Of a stretch of 64,000 nucleotides of DNA, positions 11,270-22,068 are shown one piece after another. Each line of letters starts with the position of its first letter. Position 1 is the stretch's first letter. Source of the stretch: Manis javanica (Eukaryota > Chordata > Mammalia > Pholidota > Manidae); assembly GCF_040802235.1 (NCBI RefSeq), contig NC_133158.1, forward strand, positions 87,840,501 to 87,904,500. Direction: 5' to 3'. The position numbers were made by a program, and so were the translations under genes. The notes under the pieces were generated by a model that had not been told where the DNA came from, ran no database searches, and saw only the letters and a list, made by a program, of their open reading frames with translations.

Positions 11270-12475
11270 ACTTTCAATGAGTTAATTTATTTTAAATTCC
11301 AATAAACAATCTGAAAAGGACATAAGTGTATTAAAGAACCCAAAGATATAAAAGTAGAAATACACAAAAAGAACAGTTTATAAAATGATAAAAAGCAGAC
11401 ATAAATCAAGACCAGAAGGAACTGAAAAAAAAGAGAAGATATGGTATATACATATATTTAGAAGAAACAAAGATCAGGTTGGTCACAACTGAAAATAAAT
11501 TCATTGCAAAGGTAAAGGAGAAAATTAACATATAAAAATGAATTTGGGAAATGTGTAGGAGATAAAGTACTCCAACAGATTTCTAGTAAAAGTTCCAGAG
11601 TGGTGGTGAAAAAAAACACAGAATGCAGAGATGCTTTTCAAAAGGACAATGCCTGAAATTTTGTAAGAATCGAAGGAAAATAGAAATCCTAAAAGAGAAA
11701 AATATCTAGTGTTGAAGAAGATAAATAAAATACAGCCAAAACCAGATATTTTGAATTGAAAGTAAAGTATGCCAGCAATAAAAAGAAATTAAAAGTTATT
11801 CAGGAGGTAAAATAAGTGATCTACAGATAGAAATCATTTATGCAATGGAATTTTTAGTAAAAACTGGTTATAGAAATAACTAGTATTTCCAAATTGATGG
11901 AAAAAATAACTGTCAATTTAGAATCCTAAATCTAGCTAAACTCTCATTACAAATTAAGAAAATAATAGCGATATTTTCAGGTATAGAGATAATTTACCAC
12001 TTACAGATTCTAGGCAAAGAACTAGTAAGGTAACCTGAATCTGAAAATTTAATTCAGATATGATGCTAGCTAAAAATGTATCAAAATGTGCTGGAAAATA
12101 TTAATCAAATGATGATAAAATAATTTAATAGATAATGTGTGAGAGTGAGTTCATAGAAAAGTTCAAGAGTAATGAGATTCACATCTTTTATGGGAGGGTG
12201 ATTAATATACTAAGTAACATTAGACCCAGGAAATTATGAAGGTAAATTTGTTTGATAAAATATTGAATGTAATTGATAACATAATAGAAATAAAATCTAT
12301 AATTTCCAAATCAGTAAGAAATAATCCAAGATAAGTCCAGAAATTACCTAAAATAAAAAAGAATAATAAAGTTAAAACATAGTAGGAGACAGCAGAAATT
12401 TGTTATAAAAATATTTATAAATATTTGTTATAAAAAATTATAAATGAATTTTAAGTTACTTCTTAAAGTAACAAA
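11270..12475 (+). mobile_element. HAL1/old L1 (L1M-type) fragment
   Basis: Heavily decayed plus-strand LINE sequence. Blocks such as gaatttgggaaatgtgtagg, atttctagtaaaagttccag, aaaaataactgtcaatttag and gatattttcagg follow the order of the ORF1-proximal region of HAL1/L1M elements. All reading frames are broken. Confidence 0.6.
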
Positions 12476-12749
12476 TTACTGGCTTCACAGTTTTCTTAAT
12501 TTGGATTTTCCATCAGAAAGAAGTGTGTTAGCTAATGAGTTGATACAAATTTCTGGTCTACTTTGCAATTATAGTTTTCAAAATAAATGAATATATGATT
12601 CTTTTGGATAATTACCCAATCATTTATTTTTTGATTTGCATGAAACTATTCATCAAAATCTACTCTTAGTTGATAAACTGCAAATGTGAATTTCAAATTT
12701 CTAAAACTGATTTATCATTAAAAAATAGGCAGATAAATAAAAATACAAA
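12476..12749 (+). repeat. Direct duplication, copy 2
   Basis: This 274-bp segment is about 96% identical to 9951-10220 and in the same orientation, 2.5 kb downstream. It sits between two L1-like stretches, so copy 2 is probably the insertion and interrupts the HAL1/L1 tract. It carries an extra gcag near the end relative to copy 1. Confidence 0.92.
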
Positions 12750-13244
12750 TTATCAGAAACTATTTTTTAAAATCTCAACAATGTAATGCTTACTAAAGAT
12801 ATACATTAAATAAATATGCAATTAAATGACACAAAGTACAAAAGTGTAAAAATGAAAAATACTTCCATCAGTGAATGGTAGCCAATAAAAGCTCTCATAG
12901 CAATATTACTGTCTATGAAAATTGAATTTAATGTGAGAATCATAAAGTATACAGCCAAGAACATCATCATAAATTTATAAAGACTGATAGAAATAGCAGG
13001 AAAATTTGATAACTTTATTGAATATAGACAATTAAAGAAGTGTTATAGGCCACATATCCTAGAGGCATAAAATGGTAGCAAAGGAATATTTTAAATTACT
13101 GTATAACAAAAATGTAAATTTAGGTTAAATGTGCAAATTCATTGAAAATCAATATTTTAAAATCTGACTCAAGAAGAAATATAACATCCTAATAATGCTA
13201 TGTCCATTAAAGTTATGAAATTCAGAATTAAATTTTTCTAATAA
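12750..13244 (+). mobile_element. Continuation of old L1/HAL1
   Basis: A-rich plus-strand LINE-like sequence with no intact frame. It is assigned mainly by composition and position between the 11270-12475 and 13975-14090 L1 pieces, so it is less certain than those. Confidence 0.45.
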
Positions 13245-13974
13245 AGCTGTGGTCATCAGTGTCTAATCAGGAGGCAGAAACCTAGCAATTTGAACACAAA
13301 AAATAAAGTACGATTAACTGGTAAAAGAGGTTAATAACTATTAAAAGGGATAGATGAGGATTCTAAATTCTAAGGAGTGATAAACATAGGGAGCAGCTAC
13401 TATCTCTGGGCAGAGGAAGTACCAAGGAAGGAATACCACTGGAAATGGAACTCCCGCAGATGAAATTCAGATGTATTTGGAGAAGGAATGGTTTCAGCTC
13501 ACAGGATGATGAGTTTGCTGAGGTGCTTCAAGCAAAAGCTTGTCTAATATTAGCCATCACATGGGGTACAAGCAGAGTTCACTAGGTAGTCACGGGCCAA
13601 AGATAGTACACAGGAATTCAACCACTGTGGTGCCAGAAGGCTGAACTTGGTCCATAAGAAGCTATTCATTGCCATTCAGTAAAAGCTTACTAGAGAGTGA
13701 GTTCTCCTGGGTCTCCATCACACTGCTGACAACTAAGGCATTAGAGAAAGAAACGCACCCAAAACCAATATATGCCCCTCCCTGCTATGCCTATAGTGTC
13801 TCTCCAGAACCCTCTATAGGCAAAACATAATACTGGTCCACCAAACAAAGGATACATGTCCCCATGGTCCAGCTTCAGGATCACAAAGCAGTGTGAAGAA
13901 GGGTGGAGTTATGATGCAATATAGTGATAACTGGCCCTAAACTGTTGGCCTAGTAGCATCAATAGTGAATTCTA
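13245..13974. other. Unidentified old interspersed repeat
   Basis: This 0.7-kb unit is less AT-rich than the flanking L1. It contains cattcagtgtctaatcaggaggc-type and tctgggcagaggaagtacc stretches. It interrupts an otherwise continuous plus-strand L1. I see no TG...CA ends, terminal inverted repeats or ORF, so I cannot place it in a family. Confidence 0.45.
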
Positions 13975-14090
13975 TCAAGACCATTTAAAATAGCATCTGA
14001 AAAACAAATATACCTAGGAATAAATGTAACAAATAGTAAAAAAGACCTATACACTAAAAAAGTACAAAATCAACATACAGTGTAATAAGG
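13975..14090 (+). mobile_element. L1 ORF2 fragment
   Basis: The stretch accatttaaaatagcatctg, tacctaggaataaatgtaac, aaagacctatacac is the familiar L1 ORF2 block. The same element continues at 14417 on the other side of a solo LTR. Confidence 0.8.
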
Positions 14091-14416
14091 TGTGGGGAAA
14101 ATGGAAGTTCTATGTCCAGGATCCTCACCTGACCCTTGATGATGTAATTGGGCTACTGCTAGGCTAGTGCTTCCACATTAGGCAATAAGCTATTATCGAT
14201 TGAGTCACCATATAAAGTGCTCTGCGCAGCCGAGGCAGAAATGGAGGTGGATTACAGACCTGCAGACTGTTGGATTGTAATTCTAGTGTGCAACCTACCT
14301 CTGTGAGAATAAAGCTGGGTATAAATGCTTTTACCCCAAGAATGTTCTGTTGTCATTTCTCAGTCTCACTGAATACATAGTGAACTTGCCCAGGGCTGAA
14401 ACTCTCAGGCAAGACA
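14091..14416 (+). mobile_element. Solo LTR, same family as the provirus LTRs
   Basis: The sequence runs from TGTGGGGAAAATGG to CAAGACA. It shares with the provirus LTRs the tccaggatcctcac, gatgatgtaa, gcaataagctattat, aataaagctggg, ttttaccccaagaatgtt and catagtgaacttgcccaggg blocks. It splits an L1 ORF2. The flanks TAAGG and CCCTT do not match, so the target duplication is lost or boundaries are slightly off. It has an AATAAA near 14310. Confidence 0.88.
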
Positions 14417-15290
14417 CCCTTATCAAATAAAAATGAAATTCAAAAACTGAGAGAAATTTTCACATTTATCTGACAAAGTCCTCCTTTCAGAATATATAAA
14501 TAATTCTTATAATTAATTATAAAGACAAATGAGGCAACTAAAAAGAGGCCATGGACTAAGACCCAAAAGAGCAAATATAAATAGTTAATATGTACATAAA
14601 TGTTGCTAGACACCATTAATCATCAAGAAAATGCAAATTAATTTCCTGAAACCACATAATGCAAAATAGATCAAATTATGAAGAACTAACTATGAAATAT
14701 TGGAAATGATAAAGAACAATTTTTAAATTTCATTCATAACTGCTAAAAGTACAAAATGCAAACAACTCTTTTGGAAACTGCCAGCTTCTAATAAAATTAA
14801 ACCTGTATATGATTCAGCAATTCCACATAAAAACATTTATTCTAAAGAAGTAAAAATAAATATCCACACTAAAAAATTTTTATAGGTATGCCCATCACTG
14901 CTTTATTCATAATGCTAAAAATTTTGGCACATTCATTTAATTGCATACTACTCAAGAGAAAAAAAGTTAAATACTGATATAAACAGCAACATCAAAGAAA
15001 CTCAAAATACAAATGTGATTCCAAAAAGGATCCAGGCACAAAATATAAATATTTTGGATAATATGAGGCTCAAAATCAGATAAAGTCAATTTATAGTGAT
15101 AGAAATAAGAACAGTGGATGCCTGTGTGGTAGTGGTGGGGAGATTGACTGGAAAGTGGTTTGGGAGAACTTCCTAAGATGATAACAATGTTCTACATGGA
15201 TATGCATGTGTCACAATTCATCTAACTATACACTTAAAATCCATCTGTCTTACCATATTATAGGAAATATTATGAAAGAGGTAAAATAAC
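14417..15290 (+). mobile_element. L1 ORF2 3' end and 3' UTR
   Basis: Plus-strand L1 sequence continues from the piece at 13975. Recognisable parts are gattcagcaattccacat (14814-), catcactgctttattcataatg, and in the 3' UTR gaacagtggatgcctgtgtgg, gataacaatgttctac, cacaattcatctaactatacac. The ORF2 frame is destroyed by stops and indels. Confidence 0.85.
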
Positions 15291-15777
15291 ATTTACAAAA
15301 TTAATAAGATATTCCATCTTCATAAAGAAACTCATTATCCTAAAATATTAATTACTCCACTTTATATAACCATTTCATGTAATTTCAACAAGGACATTCC
15401 TGATTTATCCTGAAATTAACATCTTATTCTCCATTTCATATAGAGACCTGGCCGGTCCAGATGGCAACTTCCTTCTAAAAAACCTTCCATTATTAGGCAG
15501 ATTAGAAAGATAAGACCTCTTTCCCCCCAAATTCCTAAAAGCTTAAGACCCATATATGGCCAAGCAGATAACGCAGCACAAAATATGAGAGATAACAATG
15601 TGTGATATCAACTCTTCACACAGAGTTCGTTCATGTGGAAAGCACAGTGGTAGAAGCATCAGTATTTCTGATAGTTCCCTTCCAGTTTTGGAGGAGCCTA
15701 TTGTGTTTTTAGGTCAGAGCTTCTTTCCTCAGCTGTATCCAGCCTGCCAGTATGCTCATTACAGACTTTTGTCGTGC
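15291..15777. other. Unassigned sequence left of the provirus
   Basis: This is the left flank of the ERV. Two short ORFs at 15416-15598 and 15598-15846 are not recognisable, and the second runs into the LTR. The flank may belong to the minus-strand L1 that continues at 22074, but I cannot show this from the sequence. Confidence 0.35.
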
Positions 15778-15782
15778 CTGTT
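15778..15782. repeat. Left target site duplication CTGTT
   Basis: The five bases directly before the 5' LTR are CTGTT. The same five bases follow the extra LTR at 22069-22073. The bases after the 3' LTR itself (21670-21674) are CTGTG, which overlaps the start of the extra LTR. Five-base duplications fit the perfect GTCAT pair around the related solo LTR at 42125. Confidence 0.7.
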
Positions 15783-16084
15783 TGTGGGGAAGTTGGGGTT
15801 CCTATGGTCAGGATCCTCACTGAACTTAAACAACCTGATGATGTAACTGGCCTGTTGCTAGGCTACCACTTCCACACCTTCAGGCAATAAGCTATTATTG
15901 CGCTATATAGAGAGCCTGGCCCAGTGCTCTGGATAGAGGCAAAGACGCTAGTGCTCAACCTACTGCCGGGAGAACAAGCTGGGTAATAAACCCTTTCACC
16001 CCAAAGAATGTTTTGCTGTTCGTTTCTTTGGTTACATTGAATCCATAGTGAACTTAGCCAGGGATGAAACCCATTGGCAAGACA
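15783..16084 (+). mobile_element. 5' LTR of ERV-L-like provirus
   Basis: This 302-bp LTR starts TGTGGGGAAG and ends GGCAAGACA. It has TATATAG near 15904 and a polyadenylation signal AATAAA at 15985-15990. It aligns over its full length with 21373-21669 at roughly 88% identity by eye, so the two LTRs have been diverging for a long time. The following bases (16087 onward, TGGTAAAGTC) are where a primer binding site should lie, but I cannot assign a tRNA. Confidence 0.92.
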
Positions 16085-17800
16085 ATTGGTAAAGTCGGCA
16101 AGGTTCATTGTTCCAAGGAAAGAGGCTGCCCTTATGGGAGAGGTGCTTCAGTGGGTTGCCCTGTGAATAGGGAGACAGTGGATTGTCCCCCAGTGGGCAT
16201 GTGCTCTGAGGTGGCTTCCCTTGTAAAGTACTGTGCCTCACCCCAGGACTGGAGGCAAGTGGAGGTGACACCTGAGGCTGTAGGGACAGCCCTTGGTATA
16301 GTAAGTAGGTCTTTTGAGAGACAGAGTGCCCATGAGGCAGCAGGGACTGTGCTTTGCCTGCTTCTCACAGAATTAAAAAAGTCTACAGGAGAAAAGGACA
16401 TTCTCCTGAAAAATACCCAAGAAATGGCATCCTAAGAACATGAGCTTCAAACTTCTGTGGATTCCCTGAAGAAGGAAATAGCATTGACGTGAGAGGAGGC
16501 AGCACAAGAACGCTGGCAGCAAGGTGCCATTGAAGAAGTAAAATATTATTTACAGAATGAGATGGCAGCACTGCCAAGTGCTCTGAAATAGAAAAAGGCC
16601 ATCAAGGAAAAAGATAAACTCCTGAGGGAGGCACAGGTGGAGGTGGCACTAGAACAACAGCTGAAAAGCATTGAGGTGAAGGTAAGAGAGCTTCTGAAGA
16701 GTGAGCTAGCATTGTTGCCAGGCACTGCAGAAAAGGTAAAGGTTGTAGCAGAGGAGGCACTTAGGGGAGAGGAGAGAAAGGTGCCATCAGCCCCAGAAAT
16801 GGAGGAGCTGGGAAGTCTGAAGAGGTGGTGCCAGAGGCACTGGCCCCTCCTGTACTGAAAGTACGCCCAGTGGTTGTAAAGAAAATAAAGACCCAGCAGC
16901 TGAAAGATTCCCCAGGAGAGGAGCAGTCCCCTACTCAGGTCATGGAGCACTCTATGCTCTGCTCCTATACTCAGGCTGAGGTGGTGGATTTGGGCTCCCA
17001 GTTCAGGCAGAAGCCCTTGGAGTTAATATCAGCTTGGCTTCTGTGTCTGTGGGACTTAGGGGTGGAAGGAATTGTTCTGTCGGGATCAGAGAAGGGAAAG
17101 CTGGCTTTGCTGACAGTGCAGCTCACCTTGAGGCAGTGATTACAAATTGCATATCAGATTCCAGGGAGTCACTCCCTCCTCAATTGGCTTATGGCTGCAC
17201 TTCATGCTGTGTGGCCCAATCCGGGTGATCTACCATCCTCTCCTGTTAGATGGCACATGTATGTTGAGCTCCAACAGGTGTTATGAGAGCTAGGCATAAG
17301 AAATGCCATCTATAGTCCAGAGAATTATGGCCCAGATGAAGAGATTTTCCATCACTACGGGGATGATAAATATTGGGCTTCAAATGACTCCCACATCCCT
17401 CTTTGGGTTTCTAGTGGCCATTCTTTTCCCTCACTTAGGGCATCCCATAAGTGAGGTGACACATACAGTAGCAGACATAGGAGAGGCTGAAGCAATGAGA
17501 GCCCAAAAAGAAATAAGATCTGCTACTCATATGAAGAATTTAAAGGGCCCCATGAAGGTTATGAGAACTGAAATGTGGGTTGATTTAACATGGTCAGGAG
17601 CAGATGGAAGGAAATTAGATTGGAAGTCAAATAGGATCTTACTAGAGCATGGCAACAACTGAAACTAGAGCAGCAGTTCCAGCCATTAAGACCAAAGAGG
17701 CAGAGGTCAGAGACAGAATCACGAGTCTGGCCTGTGTGTTTGCAAGACGTCTTGCTGGAGAGTTAGCCAATCTCGAACCCACACAGAAAGATGATTGGGA
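16085..17800 (+). pseudogene. Decayed gag region of ERV-L-like element
   Basis: This is the leader plus gag of an endogenous retrovirus, which would encode the capsid precursor. Position between the 5' LTR and protease is the main evidence. The middle part (about 16440-16860) is rich in Glu, Lys, Leu and Gln in a heptad-like pattern, for example the ORF at 16637-16858, suggesting a coiled coil as in ERV-L gag proteins. No CCHC zinc knuckle is visible. The region is split among several short frames (16064-16435, 16637-16858, 16825-17139, 17303-17662) by stops and frameshifts. It cannot give a full Gag protein. Confidence 0.7.
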
Positions 17801-17879
17801 ACATGGTTTGACTGAGAGGAAGGTCTAGGTATCTGCCCTGAGGGACCAGTTGGTGACCAGAGGCCACATGTTGAAATAG

Positions 17880-18230
17880 CTATCCATTGATCCCCAGTGA
17901 ACATACAACATGTCCTGGCTATAGTTGACACTGGGACTGAATGTTCACTGATTCATGGTAACCCTGAGCAGTTCCCCAGGCCCCCCTCTATCATAGATGG
18001 ATATAGGATAAGGCTATCAAAGTGAAAAAAGCCCAAATCCCTTTGGGAATAGGCATCTACTCCCAAAAGAGTATACTGTGTATATATCTCCAATCCCTGA
18101 GTATATTTTGGGGATTGATATCCTGCAGGGTCTATGGTTGCAGACCACTGCAGGTGAGTTCAATCTGAGAGTACGTGTGGTGAAGGCAGTTCTGAGGGGA
18201 CATGCTAGGCACCTGCCAATAGCTTTGCCT
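17880..18230 (+). pseudogene. Decayed retroviral aspartic protease
   Basis: The protease would cleave the Gag-Pol precursor. The catalytic motif V-L-A-I-V-D-T-G-T-E-C-S-L-I lies at 17912-17953 with the Asp-Thr-Gly triad codons at 17927-17935. The distal motif Y-I-L-G-I-D-I-L, which resembles the C-terminal hydrophobic-Gly-Asp segment of retropepsins, lies around 18102-18126 in the ORF beginning 18078. An in-frame stop near 18024 and a frame change separate the two halves, so the enzyme is dead. Confidence 0.85.
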
Positions 18231-19050
18231 GTGCCTCAGCAGGTGACTAATACCAAACAATACAAACTGCCTGGAGGGCATAAAGAGATTGGAGAAACTC
18301 TCCAGGAGCTGGAAAAGGTGGGTACTATAAAGCCCACCTATAGTCCTTTCAATTCCCCAGTGTGACCAGTAAAAAAGTCAGGTGGCTCCTAGCATATGAT
18401 TGTGGATTACAGAGAACTGAATAAAGTCATACCTTCTATGCATGCTGCTATCCTCTCTATTGCAGGCTAGATGGATACACTCAGCCATGAACTAGGAACA
18501 TACTATTATGGGGTAGATCTTGCTAATGCCTTCTTTTCCATTGACATTGAGCAGGAAGTTAGGAACAGTTTGCCTTTATGTGTGAAGGATGGCAATGGAC
18601 TTTTACCATCCTTCTATAGGGATACCTCTACAGCTCCACCATTTGTCATGGACTTGTAGCCCAGAACTTGGCTACATGGGAGAAACCACCAATGGTGTGG
18701 CTATACCATTATATTGATGGACATGCTCATGTCTGATTCTCTTTCAGATCTAGAAGGTGCAGCACCTAGACTACTGCAACATTTACAGGAGAAAGGATGG
18801 GCTGTGAACACTATCAAGGTTCAGGGACATGGTTTATGTGTCAAACTCTTGGGGGTTGTCTGGTCGGTTAAGACCAAAGTTATACCAGAAGCAGTTATAG
18901 ACAAAGTCCAGACCTTTCCTACCCCTACAACTGTAGTATTGCTACAGGAGTTTCTCGGTCTTCTAGAACACTGGAGAGTGTTTATCCTGCACTTGGCACA
19001 AATTCTGAAGCCATTATACTGGTTAGTACAAAAGGGCATGAGGTGAGACT
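18231..19050 (+). pseudogene. Decayed reverse transcriptase
   Basis: The RT domain would copy viral RNA into DNA. Visible motifs are V-D-Y-R-E-L-N-K at 18402-18425, and Y-Y-G-V-D-L-A-N-A-F-F-S-I-D in the ORF 18471-18659, where the DLANAFF Asp is the first catalytic acid. The catalytic loop near 18700-18725 reads Y-H-Y-I-D-G before a frame change, so the second Asp of the usual YxDD is lost. The thumb/connection continues in the ORF 18714-19046. The wording of these motifs is close to ERV-L (class III) polymerases. At least three frame breaks or stops are present (near 18363, 18467 and 18630). Confidence 0.9.
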
Positions 19051-19890
19051 GAGATGAGACATGTGCTTCTGCCTTTACTACAGCAAAACGGGCTGTGATA
19101 GACCCATCAAGGCCCTGTGAGCTGGATGTTCATGTGTCTGAAGACGGTTATGGCTGGGGTCTCTGGCAGCGGCTTGAATGAACTCACCAACCCATTGGAT
19201 TCTGGTCACAACTCTGGAAAGTGGCAGAGGTATGATACACTTTGATAGAAAACAACTGGCTGCCATGTATCATGCCTTACTGGCTACCGAATCCATCACT
19301 GGAATGGCCCCGATAAAGGTAAGAACCACCTTTCCCATCTTGGGGTGGGTATGAGACTGGACCCAAAAGCCAAGGAGTCATGTGGCACAAATGCCCACAC
19401 TAGCAAAGTTGGGTGCTTACCTACAGCAGCATAGTGCCCTCTCTAGTAGCTCCTTGAGTGAAGAACTCTAACACTTATTGGAGCCAGTGACATATACTAG
19501 TGAAAAGCAGGAAGAACTTGCTTTTGAACCATTAGTAGCAGAGAGTCCCCATTGTGAGGGAAGAACCCCTATACCCAAAGATGCATGGTACACAGATGGC
19601 TCCAGCCGTGGACAGCCCCCAAAATGGAGGGCCACAGCTTTCCATCCTAAGACTGAGACAATATGAATAGAAGATGGTGAGGGGAAGAGCAACCAATGGG
19701 CAGAGTTGAGGGCTGTGTGGCTTTTGATCAGCCAGGATCCCTGTCCTATATTTGTCTACAATGACAGCTGGGCTGTCTATCGGGGCTTGACCCTGTGGCT
19801 ACCAACCTGGTACCATGCCAACTGGCTGGTTGGCCACTGACCCCTTTGGGGGCAAGAATTGTGGCAAGACTTATGGACCTCTGGTCAGAC
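19051..19890 (+). pseudogene. Decayed RT connection and RNase H
   Basis: The first part (19080-19330) is the RT-RNase H connection, including a C-E-L-D-V-H-V segment. The RNase H core follows: Y-T-D-G-S-S with its catalytic Asp at about 19595, W-A-E-L-R-A at about 19700-19717 with the catalytic Glu, and Y-N-D-S-W-A-V at about 19757-19777 with the next Asp. RNase H would remove the RNA strand of the hybrid. Stops near 19183, 19470 and 19665 break the frame, so it is non-functional although three catalytic acids are still readable. Confidence 0.87.
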
Positions 19891-20640
19891 TAAAATAATT
19901 ACAGCATACCATGTGACAGGTCATTTGCCACTGGCATCCCCAGGATGATGAGGCAATAAATTGGCCCAGATATGTTGGTTAGAAGGAAAGCCTGCCTCTG
20001 ATGTAGACCAATGGTTATATCAGTGTTTGTTGCATGTGGGGCAAATGACAATGTGGGCTGTAGCCCATCAGTGGGGCTTGTCTTTAGCCTTTAAAGAAGT
20101 TATTAGAGCCTGGTAGGAGTGTGTCATGTTCTCCAAAGGGGACTTACACTGAGTTCCACAGCAACATGGGACAATAGCTAAGGGGTCTATACCCCTCTTC
20201 AGGTGGTAGATAGACTATATTGGCCTCTACCTGTGTCAGAAGGATATCAGTATGCTATGACTTGTGTGGACACAGCTACTGGAATTCTGGTTGCTTTTCC
20301 TACCCACTGTGCAAACAGTAGATGACCAAAAGAGGCCTGGAGCATCTCTTTGCTGCCTATGGCCAACCACAGGTGATTGAGAGTGATCAGGGCACCCATT
20401 TTACTGGACATATACTGCAAGAATGGGTGACAGCTGGGAATCAAATGAAAGTTTCATGTGCCAATACAATCCTACCACAGCAGGCATGATAGAGAGGCAC
20501 AATGGATTGTTAAAATCTGGACTAAAATCAAATACCAATAGTCTGCGGAGATAGTCAGTCCACTTACAACCATGCTACAGCATTGGAACAAGAGACCTGA
20601 AAGGGAGCCCTGAGCCCTGTAGACATGTTAACACATGTGG
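19891..20640 (+). pseudogene. Decayed integrase
   Basis: The integrase would insert viral DNA into the host. An N-terminal zinc-binding region begins with H-V-T-G-H-L-P near 19910, but the spacing is disturbed by stops. The catalytic core shows D-Y-I-G near 20214 (first Asp), E-S-D-Q-G-T-H-F-T-G near 20380-20409 (second Asp) and A-G-M-I-E-R-H-N-G near 20482-20508 (the Glu), the DDE triad layout. Many stops and frameshifts interrupt it, and no plus-strand ORF above 60 codons survives. Confidence 0.85.
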
Positions 20641-21372
20641 CTGCCTCCCCTATATAACTGCAAGTACAAACCAAGGAAGAATCACTGAAGCTGAGGTTGG
20701 CCACCAGAATAACACCTTGCTGCCAGCACCAACTGCATTGAATCCCAGAGACTCCATTGAGTGGATGTGGCCTTGGACCTTTTGACACATGGACCAATGA
20801 TGGCTGGCTCTCCTGGCACCTTGGGAACAAGGCCTGGAAGCTGGCCTCCTGTGTATTCCTGGAATAACAGCAGAGTGGCTCCCAAAGGTCACAGTAGTAT
20901 ATCCTAAACAGCTAGAAGGTAGGAGCATCTTACTGGGAAGTTTTGTTTTATCATTGTGGCCAGTGCATACATCTCCAGTAGCACTATACATAGACCCTTC
21001 AGTAACCCCCATGGGGAAAGGAATAAGAGTATGGTGTAATAGACCTGGAAGGGACCCCCTTCCTGCTATCACAGGACCACTCTCTTGCATGCATCTTACC
21101 TGAAGGACAAGATTTGCCTATGTTTGTGTCATTGAAACATGTGTCTCATCACCCCTAAAGTCTTTGATATTAGGAACCTCCTCTGGCTTGACAATTATTA
21201 TGATTTTTGATACCTGTATCAAAATCTTATTGTATCTTAATTTTTGTTACTATCTCTAAGTTGTTATCCTCTGTTGCTATTGTGGAATCTGGTTACAGTG
21301 CTCCAGCTTTCTCGCGCAGGGACCATTGCGGAAGATTGAAAGCGTGTAGATTGTAAGGCGAGAATCCTGGAG
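20641..21372 (+). pseudogene. 3' region of the provirus, no env
   Basis: The plus strand still shows a readable stretch around 20855-21090 (P-G-I-T-A-E-W-L-P-K and G-I-R-V-W-C-N-R-P-G-R), which may be the C-terminal pol extension. ERV-L elements can carry a dUTPase here, but I do not see its motifs. There is no signal peptide, furin site or transmembrane pattern that would indicate env, and only ~280 bp remain before the 3' LTR. A polypurine tract next to the LTR is not recognisable. The long minus-strand ORF (20650-21090) is antisense to this region and looks like chance. Confidence 0.6.
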
Positions 21373-21669
21373 TGTGGGGAAGTTGGGGTTCCTATGTCCA
21401 GGATCCTCACTGAACTTAAACCACCTGATGATGTAACTGGCCTGTTGCGAGGCTACCATTTCCACACCTTTAGGCTATAAACTATTATTGCACTATCGGG
21501 AGCTCAGCCCAGTGCTCTGGGAGGCAGGGACGCTAGTGCTCGACCTACTGCCGGAAGAACAAGCTGGATAATAAATGCTTTCACCCCAAAGAACGTTTTG
21601 CTGTCAATTTCTTTGGTCACATTGAATCCATAGTGAACTTGCCCCCAGCTGAAACCCATTAGCAAGACA
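21373..21669 (+). mobile_element. 3' LTR of ERV-L-like provirus
   Basis: This LTR pairs with 15783-16084: same start (TGTGGGGAAG), same end (GCAAGACA), same AATAAA (21570-21575), same order of blocks. About 37 differences are visible over ~300 bp. It is followed by a single C and then immediately by another LTR. Confidence 0.92.
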
Positions 21670-21670
21670 C

Positions 21671-22068
21671 TGTGGATAAAATGAAGGTTCCTTTGGCCAG
21701 AATTCTCACCTGACCCTAGTTGGCTAGCTCACTACACATGTGTGGGCAATCTGTTGCTACTGACTCTATTTAAAGGCCTCTGGCCTGTGCTCTGGGTGAT
21801 ACAGTGGCATGGCTCTAAGGCTGCAGGAGAGCAGAGCAGAGCAGAGGCTGGAGTGGTGGCAGCACTGAGGATAGAGGCCCAGAGGCAGAGAGGCTTGCTG
21901 CATGCACACTCACTTGCTCTGAGTGAATGGGATTTTAGTGACTGACCTGCCACCATGGAAATAAAGCTGAGTAAAACCCTTTCACCCCAAGAACATTCTA
22001 CTGTCATTTCTTTCATCACATTGAATCCATAGTGAACTTGCGTGGGGCTGAAACCCATTGGCAAGACA
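21671..22068 (+). mobile_element. Extra related LTR joined to the 3' LTR
   Basis: This 398-bp LTR runs from TGTGGATAAAATGAAGG to GGCAAGACA. Its last ~130 bp (tttcaccccaagaacatt, catagtgaacttgc, gaaacccattggcaagaca) match the provirus LTRs, but its middle is longer and different (gcatggctctaaggctgcagg, cagagcagagcagaggctgg). Its close relative is the minus-strand solo LTR at 42125-42527. It is followed by CTGTT, matching the left flank of the whole composite. Confidence 0.9.

Noticed and set aside
16087..16104. Assignment of the primer binding site to a specific tRNA
   Set aside because: The bases after the 5' LTR (TGGTAAAGTC...) are too altered for me to match a tRNA 3' end with confidence.
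16546..16950. 134-codon minus-strand ORF over the gag region
   Set aside because: It is antisense to a Glu/Lys/Leu-rich coiled-coil-like gag stretch; Ser/Phe/Leu-rich antisense ORFs are expected opposite such sequence.
18471..18659. Possibility that the RT is still functional
   Set aside because: Stops and frameshifts flank this segment, and the catalytic YxDD loop downstream is altered and out of frame.
20650..21090. Longest ORF in the window (146 codons, minus strand)
   Set aside because: It lies antisense to the 3' part of the decayed pol region of the provirus. The plus strand there has retroviral-like readable sequence, and the minus-strand peptide has no known motif.
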